DNA of 64,000 nucleotides from Paenibacillus whitsoniae (GTDB taxonomy: Bacteria; Bacillota; Bacilli; Paenibacillales; NBRC-103111). This document shows positions 18,012-26,944 of the stretch, piece after piece; within the stretch, counting starts at the first letter, position 1, and every line of letters starts with the position of its first letter. The notes below the pieces were generated by a model. It saw only the letters and a list, made by a program, of their open reading frames with translations, made no database searches and was not told where the DNA came from. Both the position numbers and the translations under genes were made by a program. The stretch covers positions 83,434 through 147,433 of the forward strand of contig NZ_RXHU01000027.1 of the NCBI RefSeq assembly GCF_003955665.1. The letters run 5' to 3'.

Positions 18012-18066
18012 GGCAGCCAGCCCAAATTCCGCTGCAGTAGGCCTGCGCCTACGACAGAGGGCTGCC
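18012..18066 (+). promoter_or_regulatory. Structured leader candidate upstream of panD
   Basis: GGCAGCC (18012-18018) can pair with GGCTGCC (18060-18066), enclosing a 6-base perfect hairpin, GTAGGC/GCCTAC at 18037-18052. This gives a nested stem structure ending 52 bases before the panD start. It does not match any riboswitch I can name and may not be functional. Confidence 0.35.
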
Positions 18067-18117
18067 TCCCTCATACGCTAAGTAGAACCCCATGTGATAG
18101 AAAAGGAGCAACTGCAC

Positions 18118-18519
18118 ATGCAGCGACTAATGTGTAAAGGCAAAATCCACCGTGCCACCGTCACAGAAGCCGATTTGAACTATGTCGGCAGCATCACGAT
18201 CGATGGTTTACTTATGCGCAAGGCGAACATCCATCCTTACGAAATGGTACAAGTGACGAGTTTGCGAAATGCGACACGTTGGAAAACATATGCCATCCCC
18301 GCACCGGAAGGCAGCGGTAAAATCGGTCTGAACGGTCCGCCGGCCCATTTGTTCTCCCCAGGCGACCTTGTCATTATTTTAAGCATGGGACTCATGGAGG
18401 AAGAGGAGATTGCGAAGCTCAAGCCGCAGGTTGTGTTCGTTGATGAACGCAATCAGGTTCTGCGCGTCGAAGAGCACGATCTCGTTATTCAGCAGCAAGA
18501 AGCGAAGCGCCATGGCTAA
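18118..18519 (+). CDS. panD: Aspartate 1-decarboxylase PanD
   Basis: This makes beta-alanine for pantothenate and coenzyme A. The 133-residue pro-enzyme contains the self-cleavage site Gly24-Ser25 in YVGSITID, which creates the pyruvoyl group, and the conserved LNGPPAHLFSPGDLVIIL region. ATG 18118 has AAGGAG 9 bases upstream; an in-frame start 24 bases earlier covers that site. The stop overlaps the next start by 8 bases. No panB or panC lies next to it, which is unlike the usual panBCD layout. Confidence 0.96.
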   Translation: MQRLMCKGKIHRATVTEADLNYVGSITIDGLLMRKANIHPYEMVQVTSLRNATRWKTYAIPAPEGSGKIGLNGPPAHLFSPGDLVIILSMGLMEEEEIAKLKPQVVFVDERNQVLRVEEHDLVIQQQEAKRHG

Positions 18520-19267
18520 ACTTACAACTAGCAAATGGACGAAACACAAAATTCTTCGCCGCATGGAATCGCTCCGCACACATTTGCCTGATACGGCTTG
18601 GCTCTCAGACACGACACTGTGGAGCATGCTCGACAAGTACAATCAGATCATCATTAAGCCAACAGGCAGTTATGGTGGCCATGGCGTCATCCGAATCAGC
18701 AAAGTCGAAACGGCCTCATATGAAATTCACAATGGCGCCAAGCGTACTTTGCTCATCGATAAATCCGCCGTATCCCGCTATGTAAGAAAAAAAGCGGGCC
18801 GCAACTACATCGTGCAGCAGCGCGTTCACTTAGCGACCGTAAAAGGCCGCCCCTTCGATCTGCGCGTCATGGTGCAGCGGCGCCCCGGCGGACCATGGCA
18901 GGTAACCGGCAAGCTGGCAAAAGTGGCAGGGCGCGGCTATATTGTGACGAACGTCCGGCGCAGCCACGGCCGGGTCGTTTCGCTGCCTTATGCCCTCCGG
19001 CACTCGGAAGTTGGCGGCATGAGCGCGGAGCTGACCGCAAAGGTGAATCAAGTCGCGCTTAAAGCCGCGAGACAGCTTCATCCCTCCTATCGCTGGGTCA
19101 AAACGATGGGCGTGGATATGGCCATAGATAAAAAGGGGCATGTATGGATTATCGAAGTTAATTTTGCCCCAATGCTGGAACTGTTTCTAAAACTGGCCGA
19201 TAAGTCTACCTACCGTACAATCAAATCATTTCATGCCAGCAGGAGAAAACAAAATTCCCTGCGCTGA
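18512..19267 (+). CDS. YheC/YheD family ATP-grasp protein (spore coat associated)
   Basis: About 251 residues. An ATP-grasp fold of the YheCD type is visible: IIIKPTGSYGGHGVIRIS (nucleotide-binding loop), NYIVQQRVHLATVKGRPFDLRVMVQRR, and C-terminal MGVDMAIDKKGHVWIIEVNFAPM with the metal-ligand Glu/Asn. It is shorter than full YheC/YheD proteins, which have an added N-terminal region. ATG 18512 lies inside the last panD codons, so translation is coupled. The family makes an unknown ligation product and is found in spore coats. Confidence 0.85.
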   Translation: MAKLTTSKWTKHKILRRMESLRTHLPDTAWLSDTTLWSMLDKYNQIIIKPTGSYGGHGVIRISKVETASYEIHNGAKRTLLIDKSAVSRYVRKKAGRNYIVQQRVHLATVKGRPFDLRVMVQRRPGGPWQVTGKLAKVAGRGYIVTNVRRSHGRVVSLPYALRHSEVGGMSAELTAKVNQVALKAARQLHPSYRWVKTMGVDMAIDKKGHVWIIEVNFAPMLELFLKLADKSTYRTIKSFHASRRKQNSLR

Positions 19268-19285
19268 GGCAGAGGAGGTCCTATC

Positions 19286-20530
19286 ATGAAACAACGGGAG
19301 CTGATCTGCTCGCGATGTTCGGTTCGGCAGCCCTTCCGCTATCACAACATGAAATGCGTTTGCGGCGGCACTTTATTGGTGGACTACGACATCGAACAGA
19401 TTGCAAATACGTTTTCGAAAACCGCTTTGCCCTATCGCTCCCCGTCCATGTGGCGGTATCATGAGCTGCTTCCCGTCTTGGATGAAGCGAACATCGTCTC
19501 GCTTGGCGAAGGTGGGACACCACTGCTGCGCATGCCAGCGTGGGAGCGCAAGCTTCCGCTGGGGCAGCTTTACCTGAAACGAGAGGAGCAAAACCCGACC
19601 GGCAGCTTCAAATCGCGCGGCTTCTCCGCCGCGGTGTCGCTGCTGAAGGAAGCCGGCGTGCACAAAGCCGCTGTGCCTTCCAACGGCAATGCGGCCGGCG
19701 CGCTGGCCGCTTATGCGGGGCGGGCGGGCATCGAAGCCTACGTCTTCATTCCGCAGGACTGCCCGCCGCTGATTGTTCAAGAGTGCCCCTTGTACGGGGC
19801 ACATACCTTCTTGGTCGACGGCTTCATCCATGACGCCGGTACGATCATCGAAGCCGGCGCCGCCGAGCAGGGCTGGGTCAATGTCGGAACCCTGAAGGAG
19901 CCCGGCCGGGTCGAAGGCAAAAAAACGATGGGCCTCGAGCTCGCCGAGCAGCTCGGCTGGACGTTCCCGGACGTGATCATCTATCCGACCGGAGGGGGTT
20001 CCGGCATTATCGGCATGTGGAAAGCCTACCGCGAACTTAAAGCGTTGGGCTGGGTGTCCTGCGACATGCCGCGCTTCGTTTGTGTACAAGAAGTGGGCTG
20101 TCAGCCTCTTGTTGACGGTGTCTCCTCTCCGGCCGCGGATCCGTCGGGCACAGCTGATACGGCTGCTGCCGCTTTCAAGCAGCCCGTCGCGCCCAACCCG
20201 ACCGGTATGCGGGTTCCCGCGCCGCCGGATTTGCCGCTGCTCTTGGCGATCGTTCGAGAGAGCGGCGGCACCGCCGTCGCCGTCTCGAAGGAAGAGATCG
20301 CCGAAGCGACGCGGCAGCTGGGCGCCCAGGGCATTTCCGCCTCGCCGGAGGGCTCGGCCACCTGGGCGGCCATGCTCCGGCTGTGCGATTCGGGCTGGCT
20401 GCGGGGGCAAGACCGCGTCGTGCTGTTTAACACTTCGCACGCCATGAAATACGCGCAGCCTGGCGACGCCGCCCGCAGCCTGCCCGTGCTTCGCAGCTAC
20501 ACTGACTTCGTGCAGCAGCAAGGGCAATAA
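19286..20530 (+). CDS. thrC: Threonine synthase (PLP-dependent)
   Basis: 414 residues. The N-terminal CxxC...CxC zinc-ribbon-like motif (LICSRCSVRQ, MKCVCGG) is typical of one threonine synthase branch. The PLP-binding Lys lies in QNPTGSFKSRGFSAA, followed by PSNGNAAGALAAYA and the phosphate-binding loop YPTGGGSGIIGM. It converts O-phosphohomoserine to threonine. ATG is preceded by GAGGAGG. It is the third gene of the panD unit; the three may share a promoter. Confusion with other PLP beta-replacement enzymes is possible without a partner hom/thrB nearby. Confidence 0.82.
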   Translation: MKQRELICSRCSVRQPFRYHNMKCVCGGTLLVDYDIEQIANTFSKTALPYRSPSMWRYHELLPVLDEANIVSLGEGGTPLLRMPAWERKLPLGQLYLKREEQNPTGSFKSRGFSAAVSLLKEAGVHKAAVPSNGNAAGALAAYAGRAGIEAYVFIPQDCPPLIVQECPLYGAHTFLVDGFIHDAGTIIEAGAAEQGWVNVGTLKEPGRVEGKKTMGLELAEQLGWTFPDVIIYPTGGGSGIIGMWKAYRELKALGWVSCDMPRFVCVQEVGCQPLVDGVSSPAADPSGTADTAAAAFKQPVAPNPTGMRVPAPPDLPLLLAIVRESGGTAVAVSKEEIAEATRQLGAQGISASPEGSATWAAMLRLCDSGWLRGQDRVVLFNTSHAMKYAQPGDAARSLPVLRSYTDFVQQQGQ

Positions 20531-20595
20531 CGCGCTCACGAGTCCCTGTTCGCTCGCCGCCGTGAAAAGAGTGAATAATTAAATAAGTGACAACT

Positions 20596-20669
20596 GGAAA
20601 AACTCCAACTTTTCGGCCATACTTCGTGCGTACTGCAATCGAAACGCCGAGATCAGCGGGAGTTTTTCC
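20596..20669. repeat. Long-spaced inverted repeat
   Basis: GGAAAAACTC (20596-20605) and GAGTTTTTCC (20660-20669) are perfect 10-base arms with a 54-base loop. This may fold as a non-coding RNA or be a short palindromic extragenic element. It lies immediately before the tandem repeats. Confidence 0.6.
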
Positions 20670-20698
20670 TGGTTTGTCTTGTCGATCCTGGATAAGAT

Positions 20699-20920
20699 AT
20701 ATTGGGCGAGAACAAATTCTGAGCTACCTACAAGTGTCGTTAAATATTCTGACCCGTTCAGTCCTGCCTTCTTGAGCAGCTATATTGGAGGGGAGAAACA
20801 TTCTGAGACACATACAAGTGTCGTTATTTCTTACGGCCCGTTCAGCGTTGCTTTCTTAAGCAGTGAATATTGGAAGAGATCAAATTCTGAGACACGTACA
20901 AGTGTCAATTTAACTTCTCC
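20699..20920. repeat. Degenerate tandem repeat, ~84-base unit, 2.6 copies
   Basis: Units begin ATATTGG at 20699, 20782 and 20867. Each has ATTCTGAG (20716, 20800, 20884; exactly 84 apart), then a TACAAGTGTC-type block, then a GACCCGTTCAG or GGCCCGTTCAG block, and CTTGAGCAG or CTTAAGCAG. Copies differ at many positions. No convincing gene uses this region. Confidence 0.8.
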
Positions 20921-21115
20921 CCTTCTTGCACATACTACAGATTCCGCTCTTCACCGATACATATGCTCTCCGAGCGCCTCCTGCCGCTCCGACCTCCACC
21001 TTTAAATTCCACCACTCGCGCGCTCTTGCACATATCACAGAATCCGCCCTTTCACTGATACATAGCTCTCCGGACGCCTCCTGCGATTCCCTCCTCACCT
21101 CTAACTTCCACGAAA
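20921..21115. repeat. Second degenerate tandem repeat, ~100-base unit, two copies
   Basis: CTTGCACATA recurs at 20925 and 21025. Both copies then have CAGA(A)TCCGC, GATACATA(T)GCTCTCC and GCGCCTCCTGC or ACGCCTCCTGC, and end near AATTCCAC or ACTTCCAC. The unit is different from the 84-base repeat next to it. Together they fill the 620-base gap between thrC and the gene at 21153. Confidence 0.8.
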
Positions 21116-21147
21116 AAAAGAAGGCACCCTCATGGGTACCTCCTTCA
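21113..21147 (-). terminator. Terminator of the gene at 21153
   Basis: On the minus strand GAAGGAGGTACCC pairs with GGGTGCCTTC (bulged), followed by TTTTTTT. Confidence 0.85.
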
Positions 21148-21152
21148 TCAAC

Positions 21153-21800
21153 TTACGCTTCCGACGCGCCTAGATTGTTTTCCTCGTACAAGCGATACAT
21201 TGCTTGGATCATCGGCTCGGCCGGGTCGCGGTTCAGCAAATATAAGGTCATTAAATATTGCAGCGGCAGCGCACAAGTATTGTTGCCGTCTACAACGGAG
21301 ATAAATCCGCACTCGAGTACGGGACCGTGTTCTTCGTGAAGCTCCAAATCGACGTAGATTTTCTGGTCGGGGAACTCTTCACGCACCGCATTCGCGCAAT
21401 ATGGCACGATGTGCTTGTCCAGCAATTCTTTCGCTTCGTCTTCGGATTGCGGCGGGTTCGGCAGCACATGGCTTTGTTCGCTGCGCAGCAGATCTACGAA
21501 GAATGAGGACATCCAAAGACCGGCATTCGGGTTCGTTTGGAAGTTGCGCATCAGCTCGTTCAAGAAAAAACCGACGGCCGTCGATTTCTCGTCTTTTTTC
21601 AGTGTAAACGCAAACATAGGACCGTAATTCGGATTGTTGCCGATTTGGCCTTCCACTTCGTATTCAGGAAATTGCTCCTTCACGACTTCGTTCGTGTGCT
21701 GAAACCACGTGAAGATCAGTTGGGCTTTCTCGCGTTCGATGTCTTCCTCGGATGGCGCTTGATTGTCGGGCACTTGAGTTTCCAAATCTTTATCTGTCAT
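21153..21800 (-). CDS. Conserved hypothetical cytoplasmic protein
   Basis: About 215 residues, not recognised. The N-terminus is acidic and disordered-looking (LETQVPDNQAPSEEDIEREK). The rest looks like two similar alpha/beta halves, with LIFTWFQHTNEVVKEQFPEY early and DKHIVPYCANAVREEFPDQ later, so an internal duplication is possible. No signal peptide or membrane segment. ATG 21800 is preceded by AGGAGG 11 bases away; ATG 21821 in frame would cover that site. Single gene with its own terminator. Confidence 0.8.
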   Translation of the reverse strand: MTDKDLETQVPDNQAPSEEDIEREKAQLIFTWFQHTNEVVKEQFPEYEVEGQIGNNPNYGPMFAFTLKKDEKSTAVGFFLNELMRNFQTNPNAGLWMSSFFVDLLRSEQSHVLPNPPQSEDEAKELLDKHIVPYCANAVREEFPDQKIYVDLELHEEHGPVLECGFISVVDGNNTCALPLQYLMTLYLLNRDPAEPMIQAMYRLYEENNLGASEA

Positions 21801-21910
21801 GGTCGTTAAAGCCTCCTGCATCTTTCATAATGGCACGTATACCCCTATTGTAACGTATTTGGCTGCATACAGAAAGCTTATGTTGAATTTTGCTACTCAC
21901 CCAGTCAAAT

Positions 21911-22777
21911 TCAGGAAGCGACGACCTTCAGCAAAAGCATGCCGATCATCGCAATCGCCAGCCCGGACTGCTCGAGCCGCGAAAATTTATCTTTCACGAT
22001 AAATCGCGTGTACAGCAATACAATCAGCACGTTCAGCGCGGCAACGGCCGAGACGAGGCCTGCTTTGCCGTGGTCAAAGCCGTGAATAATCATGACCATG
22101 CCCACGACATTCGTGATGCCGACGAGCATGCCGATCAAAAATGTCCGCTTCGCTGGCCAAGCGTCCGGCGAAGCAGCGGTCTCCTGTTGGTTGCGTTTAT
22201 CGCGCCACCACCAGAGCCCGAAGCAAATCGTGCCCGTCGTGAACATACAGACTAATGTTGGAAACAGCGGTGCGTCGGCTAGTGTCGTCCATTTGCCTGA
22301 AAGATCATTACCCGCAAAGAGGAAAAGAGCGAGCAAGCCCCACCCCGCGCCTTGCAGGTTGCCCAGCGAAATGTCGTTGGAGTAGCGCACACACAGTATA
22401 CCGATCACAATGACGCCGAAAGCCAACGCCTGCCAAAGATTCAGCTTTTCTCCCCATAAAAAGTAAGCGAATACCACGACCACAACTGACGGGAGTCCGG
22501 TTAAAATCGCAACCAACGAGGCTTTGCCCACGGCAAAGCCTTTGAACATGCTGGCGTTGCCGCCGAACGAAAACAAGCCCATCTGAACACCGATCAGGGC
22601 CGACGTCGTCCATTCCGCACCCGTGATCAACGCGCAGATAAGACTGACAACCGCCCCCATGAAGAAGGTGCCGCACAACAACACATTTCGATTCAGCGAC
22701 TGCTGGCTCGTATAGTGATACAAAATGCCTCGCAACCCAAAACACAGGGCCGCGAGGACGGAATATAGTAGCCACAT
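21911..22777 (-). CDS. DMT/EamA family transporter
   Basis: 288 residues with ten hydrophobic segments, the drug/metabolite transporter layout of two five-helix repeats. It starts MWLLYSVLAALCFGLRGILYHY. Cargo cannot be inferred; families of this kind export amino acids, nucleobases or take up sugars. AAAGAGG lies about 11 bases before the ATG. It is 39 bases downstream of the GDYXXLXY membrane protein, so read-through is possible. Confidence 0.85.
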   Translation of the reverse strand: MWLLYSVLAALCFGLRGILYHYTSQQSLNRNVLLCGTFFMGAVVSLICALITGAEWTTSALIGVQMGLFSFGGNASMFKGFAVGKASLVAILTGLPSVVVVVFAYFLWGEKLNLWQALAFGVIVIGILCVRYSNDISLGNLQGAGWGLLALFLFAGNDLSGKWTTLADAPLFPTLVCMFTTGTICFGLWWWRDKRNQQETAASPDAWPAKRTFLIGMLVGITNVVGMVMIIHGFDHGKAGLVSAVAALNVLIVLLYTRFIVKDKFSRLEQSGLAIAMIGMLLLKVVAS

Positions 22778-22816
22778 AAGATGTCTATACCTCTTTCTAC
22801 TTCACTCGCCTTAGCT

Positions 22817-25036
22817 TTAGTTATCAGAGACGCCCACGAGAATCGCGTCACCGCTTGCGGAAATTCGGGCTTCCGCATATTTTACTTTCCCTTCGTACTC
22901 CCGGCCGCTGCCTTCGGGAATAAAGTACGATTCGATCCCATACTCGACCGTGTCGTAGCCGTTTCTCTTCCCATTCAGCCGCACCTCGCCGGGCGCCAAC
23001 GTCTCGCCCTTCTGATACATGCGTTTGTATTCATATATGCCTGTCGCCGAATTCGGCCCAAGCACAACCGCCAGCTTTCCCTTAAATGGACGGCCTTCCA
23101 CATAGCCGAGTCTCCCTTCCGGCTCGGAAATCGCATAATGCAGACGAATGTAATCGCCTTGTAGTATCGACCGCGGATCAAGCGGTTGAAGCTCCAGCTT
23201 CACCAGGGTGCCGTGGGAGAGCAGCCACTCGCTTTTTCCTATTTGCAGCCCTAAGCCGACCACCTGGAGCAAAATCACGACGCCGAGCAGCAGCGGTTTC
23301 ACGGCAAGCGCGTAAGGTGCTTCCACCGTCTCGTCTTGGTCCTCGCGCTTCCGCTCCAACCACACCGTAACCGCGAGGATCAGCGAGCCGATAATGGCCA
23401 AACTAATTGATTTATGGAGAAGCTTCCACGCCAAATCGTAATATTTGTACACGAGGAACGCCGTCCAGAATCCGATCGACCAGACGTACATCCAGTTGAG
23501 CTGCCGCCCTTTCGTCCAGATCGCCGCAGCCAGCACCAGGACGAAAAAGACTGCGTTCACGGCATAATACCAGCCGCCTTCAGTAATAAATGTCAGAATA
23601 AAGAGCAGCAGCAGAAAGGTCGGAAAACTGCTGTATAGCAGCGGCCGGCGCAGTACATCGCGCCTGATCAGCGCGCCGGCGCAGAAGACCGCCAGGACCA
23701 GCACGGTCAATAGGCTGACGACGGTCACACGGCTCCGGAAAGCATCTGCGAGAATGAACGCAGTCATCAATACGGCTGACTCGAAGAAAAATATCCGCTG
23801 CAGAAGCCCGCGCTGCAATGCAAACGCCACCACGATGAGCAGCAGCAGAACGTACAGCATAGGCGAATTGTTTTTGATTAACGCAGCCCCTGTCGCAATC
23901 AGCATGCCGCTGATCATGACGGTATATCTGGCAAGGCTATTAAACTTGTTCAGGAACAGCATCGCGATAAAAGCGGCGATACCGTAACCCATGAGCAGAT
24001 TTTCCGGTTTCTCGATACTGAGCACGACCGTCACAAGGCCGACTAACGTCACGGTGCCGAGCAAAGAACCGATGATAATGACAGCGACAGTCAGCACGTG
24101 CACGACCCATTTCGTAAAATCGGACGTACGGCGCTTCCCGGCGCTTCCCTCCTGAGGAAGTTCTTCCTCAGCCTCCGACTGTACACCGCTCGGTTGCCAC
24201 TGCCGAATATAAGTCATGAACTTCACATTCGCAAAAATAAACACGATAACAAACAGCAGGCTGAGCAGGAAAAACCACTCGTTATGGTAATTCATGACCA
24301 ACTCGAAGTATTTGACGACGATCGCCGCGGACACCCACAGTCCTGCAAACAGTAGATTCAACTTGCTGGCGGCACGATGTGCATACCAAACCGCAAGAGC
24401 AAGCACAGCAGCGAGCGCCAGGTTCATCCAGATTCCATAATCCTCAAAAATCCAAGAGATTGAAACGATTAAACAAGCGCATATCGCAGCTTGGAACGCA
24501 AGCCATTTGAGCAGAGGCGAACGCAATTTGCCCTTTTCCATCAATGCAAACAACACGCCGTTGCCTAAAGTAAAGCCCAACCATACAAGCACGTACATAC
24601 CCTCGTCTTCGCTGACTCCACCCCAGCGCGGCAGGAAATACAGGCCGTAACTGATATGCGCAAGGATATAACTCAATACATAAAACGGCTGCCAGCGTGT
24701 AAACACGCTGAAAAGCAGCGCGGGGATCAGCCAGATTGCAAACAGCCCATAGCTATCGGCGTGGGAATTGTACGTTTGACCGACAACGGCCACCCCGACG
24801 CCGAACGTGATACAGCTGGCAAATAAGCTTAATTTGCTAAGAAAGGCTCTGCCGGGCTTCCGCGACAACCATATATGCAAGCCGTAGAAGCCCAACATGA
24901 GCACGAGAATTGGCGTAATTTTATTAAAACGATTCAGAAGCCCCCAGTTGGAAGCGTAGAAATAGCCGAGCGCCGTCAGCAGCGCACTGGCACCTAACAC
25001 ATAACCAAGTTGGATCATGACCTTCCCAGATTTCAT
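22817..25036 (-). CDS. Large membrane protein with DUF2157, DUF4401 and GDYXXLXY domains
   Basis: 739 residues. About 16-18 hydrophobic segments span residues 1-590, in two blocks separated by a charged loop (about residues 285-310). The soluble C-terminal domain carries GDYIRLHYAI, the GDYXXLXY motif. In many bacteria the DUF2157/DUF4401 part and the GDYXXLXY part are separate adjacent genes; here they are one protein. Function is unknown. ATG has AGGAGGAA 9 bases upstream. Confidence 0.87.
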   Translation of the reverse strand: MKSGKVMIQLGYVLGASALLTALGYFYASNWGLLNRFNKITPILVLMLGFYGLHIWLSRKPGRAFLSKLSLFASCITFGVGVAVVGQTYNSHADSYGLFAIWLIPALLFSVFTRWQPFYVLSYILAHISYGLYFLPRWGGVSEDEGMYVLVWLGFTLGNGVLFALMEKGKLRSPLLKWLAFQAAICACLIVSISWIFEDYGIWMNLALAAVLALAVWYAHRAASKLNLLFAGLWVSAAIVVKYFELVMNYHNEWFFLLSLLFVIVFIFANVKFMTYIRQWQPSGVQSEAEEELPQEGSAGKRRTSDFTKWVVHVLTVAVIIIGSLLGTVTLVGLVTVVLSIEKPENLLMGYGIAAFIAMLFLNKFNSLARYTVMISGMLIATGAALIKNNSPMLYVLLLLIVVAFALQRGLLQRIFFFESAVLMTAFILADAFRSRVTVVSLLTVLVLAVFCAGALIRRDVLRRPLLYSSFPTFLLLLFILTFITEGGWYYAVNAVFFVLVLAAAIWTKGRQLNWMYVWSIGFWTAFLVYKYYDLAWKLLHKSISLAIIGSLILAVTVWLERKREDQDETVEAPYALAVKPLLLGVVILLQVVGLGLQIGKSEWLLSHGTLVKLELQPLDPRSILQGDYIRLHYAISEPEGRLGYVEGRPFKGKLAVVLGPNSATGIYEYKRMYQKGETLAPGEVRLNGKRNGYDTVEYGIESYFIPEGSGREYEGKVKYAEARISASGDAILVGVSDN

Positions 25037-25083
25037 GCCAATTTCCTCCTCTCGACTTACTTCCTATTGTAAGCGAAAAGGAC

Positions 25084-25114
25084 GAAAAGAAAAGTACTAT
25101 CTATTCCTAGTACC
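25084..25114 (-). terminator. Weak terminator of the ABC exporter operon
   Basis: On the minus strand GTACTA and TAGTAC flank an 8-base loop and are followed by TTTTCTTTT. Confidence 0.5.
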
Positions 25115-25120
25115 TGATCA

Positions 25121-26944
25121 TTAGCCTAGGCTGGATAGTCGATTCGGCTCTGTTTCCGCGTGCGCCAGATGCCCTTGTGAGTGCAGATAAAGCTGCTCGT
25201 AATAGCCCTGCTGCGCAAGAAGCTCGGCATGATTGCCCTCTTCGACGATGCGGCCTTGACTCATGACAATGATGCGGTCTGCGTTCATGATCGTTGAAAT
25301 GCGGTGGGCAATAACCAGCGTCGTCCGGCCTTCCGCCACGATGTGCAGCGCTTCCTGAATGAGCTGCTCCGTCTTGGAGTCGAGATTCGCGGTCGCTTCA
25401 TCCAGAATGAGCACTTTCGGCTGGAACACAATAATCCGTGCAAAAGATATCAACTGCCGCTCCCCGGCGGACAGCCCGCTTCCCCGCTCCGAGATTCGCG
25501 TCGCGTACCCGTCCTTCATGCGGCTGATGAGCGCATCGGCGCCGACCAGTCGGCAAGCCTCCATAACCTGCTCCTCGCTAATTGCCTCATCGAACATGCG
25601 CACGTTATCCAGGATACTGCCCGCATACAAGTAAGGCTCCTGTTGCACCAAGCCAATCGTCCGGTGCAAATCCGCCTGCGCGATATCCCGAATGTCGATG
25701 CCATCGAGCAGGATGCTGCCCTTCTGCACATCGTAGAAGCGGCATAGTAAGGAGATGAGTGAGCTTTTGCCTGCCCCTGTCGTTCCGACAATGCCGATCA
25801 TTTCGCCGGGGCGGATATGAAGCTCAAGGTCCGAAATCACTTCCGAATCCTGCAAATAGCCAAAATGCACATGGTTGAAATGAATTTCCCCTTGAATGTC
25901 CGGCAACGGCTGGAGCTGCTCTGGCGCTTTGTCGGATACTTCCGGCTGTGCCGAGAACACCGTCCAGATCCGGTTCAAGGACACCGTCGTCGACTGCAAT
26001 GTGTTCCACTGCTGGGTAATGTTGTTGATCGGCTGAAAAAACTGCCGAATGTACGTGATGAATGCATACAGCACGCCGAATTCAATCGCTTTGTCGAAAA
26101 CCGCGATGCCGCCGATCCACGTAATGAAGGCGACGGATAAATTGCCGAGAATGTCAAATGAACGGTTGAACATCACCGACATCCGGATTTCGCGCAAATT
26201 TGCCCGGAGATAACTCATATTTTTGTCAGCGAACCGGTCCATCTGTTCCTTTTCCTGGTGAAAAGCTTGAATCAAGTGCATGCCTGACAAATTCTCCGCG
26301 GTAAAAGCGACCATCTGTGACAGCTGCGTGCGGGCGTATTGATACGTTCTGCGAATGTATTTGCGAAACAGCACGGCGATCAGCACGATGATCGGGATGA
26401 CGATCATGCTGTACAGGGTAAGCGTCGGGTCCAGATGATACATCATGACAATGATGAAGACGAGCGTCATGCTGTCACGAACGAGACTCAATAAGACCTG
26501 GGTAAAAAATGTGTTGATCGTTTCCGTATCGCTGGACACGTGCGTAATCAGACTGCCGCTCGGCGTGCGATCGTAGTAGGACATCGACTGCTTGAAAATG
26601 TGCGCGAACAAATCTTTGCGGATTTTGGCGACGATGCTTTGGCCGGCAAATTGCAGCAGGTTGTTTTGCAAATATGAGAAGAACAGGGAACTGAGCGACA
26701 GCCCTGCATAAAACAAGCAGATCATCACAATCGCTCGGTAATCGTTTTTTCCGATCATCAAGTTGTCGTCTATGGCGATTTTGACGAGGTAGGGCTGGAA
26801 CAGATCGGCCGCGATGCCCAGTAACGCACAAGCTACGACACCGGCAAACGTCCAACCGTGCGGCTTCGCATATGAAGCCAGGAACCGGAACGAACTTCCC
26901 GCTTCTTTGAAACTTTGAGCATCGGGTTTATTCCGCTTGGACAT
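25121..26944 (-). CDS. ABC exporter half-transporter, catalytic subunit (BmrD/YheH-like)
   Basis: 607 residues from ATG 26944, which has GAAGGAGGGG upstream inside the preceding gene. Six membrane segments span about residues 25-320. The nucleotide-binding domain has Walker A GTTGAGKSS, a slightly altered signature LSAGERQL, Walker B LILDEATANLD with the catalytic Glu, and AHRIS. It pairs with the upstream half-transporter, whose Walker B Glu is replaced. The pair resembles the Bacillus subtilis multidrug exporter BmrCD. Overlap with the upstream gene is 17 bases. Confidence 0.9.
   Translation of the reverse strand: MSKRNKPDAQSFKEAGSSFRFLASYAKPHGWTFAGVVACALLGIAADLFQPYLVKIAIDDNLMIGKNDYRAIVMICLFYAGLSLSSLFFSYLQNNLLQFAGQSIVAKIRKDLFAHIFKQSMSYYDRTPSGSLITHVSSDTETINTFFTQVLLSLVRDSMTLVFIIVMMYHLDPTLTLYSMIVIPIIVLIAVLFRKYIRRTYQYARTQLSQMVAFTAENLSGMHLIQAFHQEKEQMDRFADKNMSYLRANLREIRMSVMFNRSFDILGNLSVAFITWIGGIAVFDKAIEFGVLYAFITYIRQFFQPINNITQQWNTLQSTTVSLNRIWTVFSAQPEVSDKAPEQLQPLPDIQGEIHFNHVHFGYLQDSEVISDLELHIRPGEMIGIVGTTGAGKSSLISLLCRFYDVQKGSILLDGIDIRDIAQADLHRTIGLVQQEPYLYAGSILDNVRMFDEAISEEQVMEACRLVGADALISRMKDGYATRISERGSGLSAGERQLISFARIIVFQPKVLILDEATANLDSKTEQLIQEALHIVAEGRTTLVIAHRISTIMNADRIIVMSQGRIVEEGNHAELLAQQGYYEQLYLHSQGHLAHAETEPNRLSSLG

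Noticed and set aside
20679..21005. 108-codon frame on the + strand across the 84-base tandem repeats
   Set aside because: The period (84) is a multiple of three, so the frame stays open by repetition. No ribosome site or usual codon pattern.
20699..21115. Possible CRISPR array
   Set aside because: Units are 84 and 100 bases and degenerate along their whole length, with no short identical repeats separated by unique spacers, and no cas genes.
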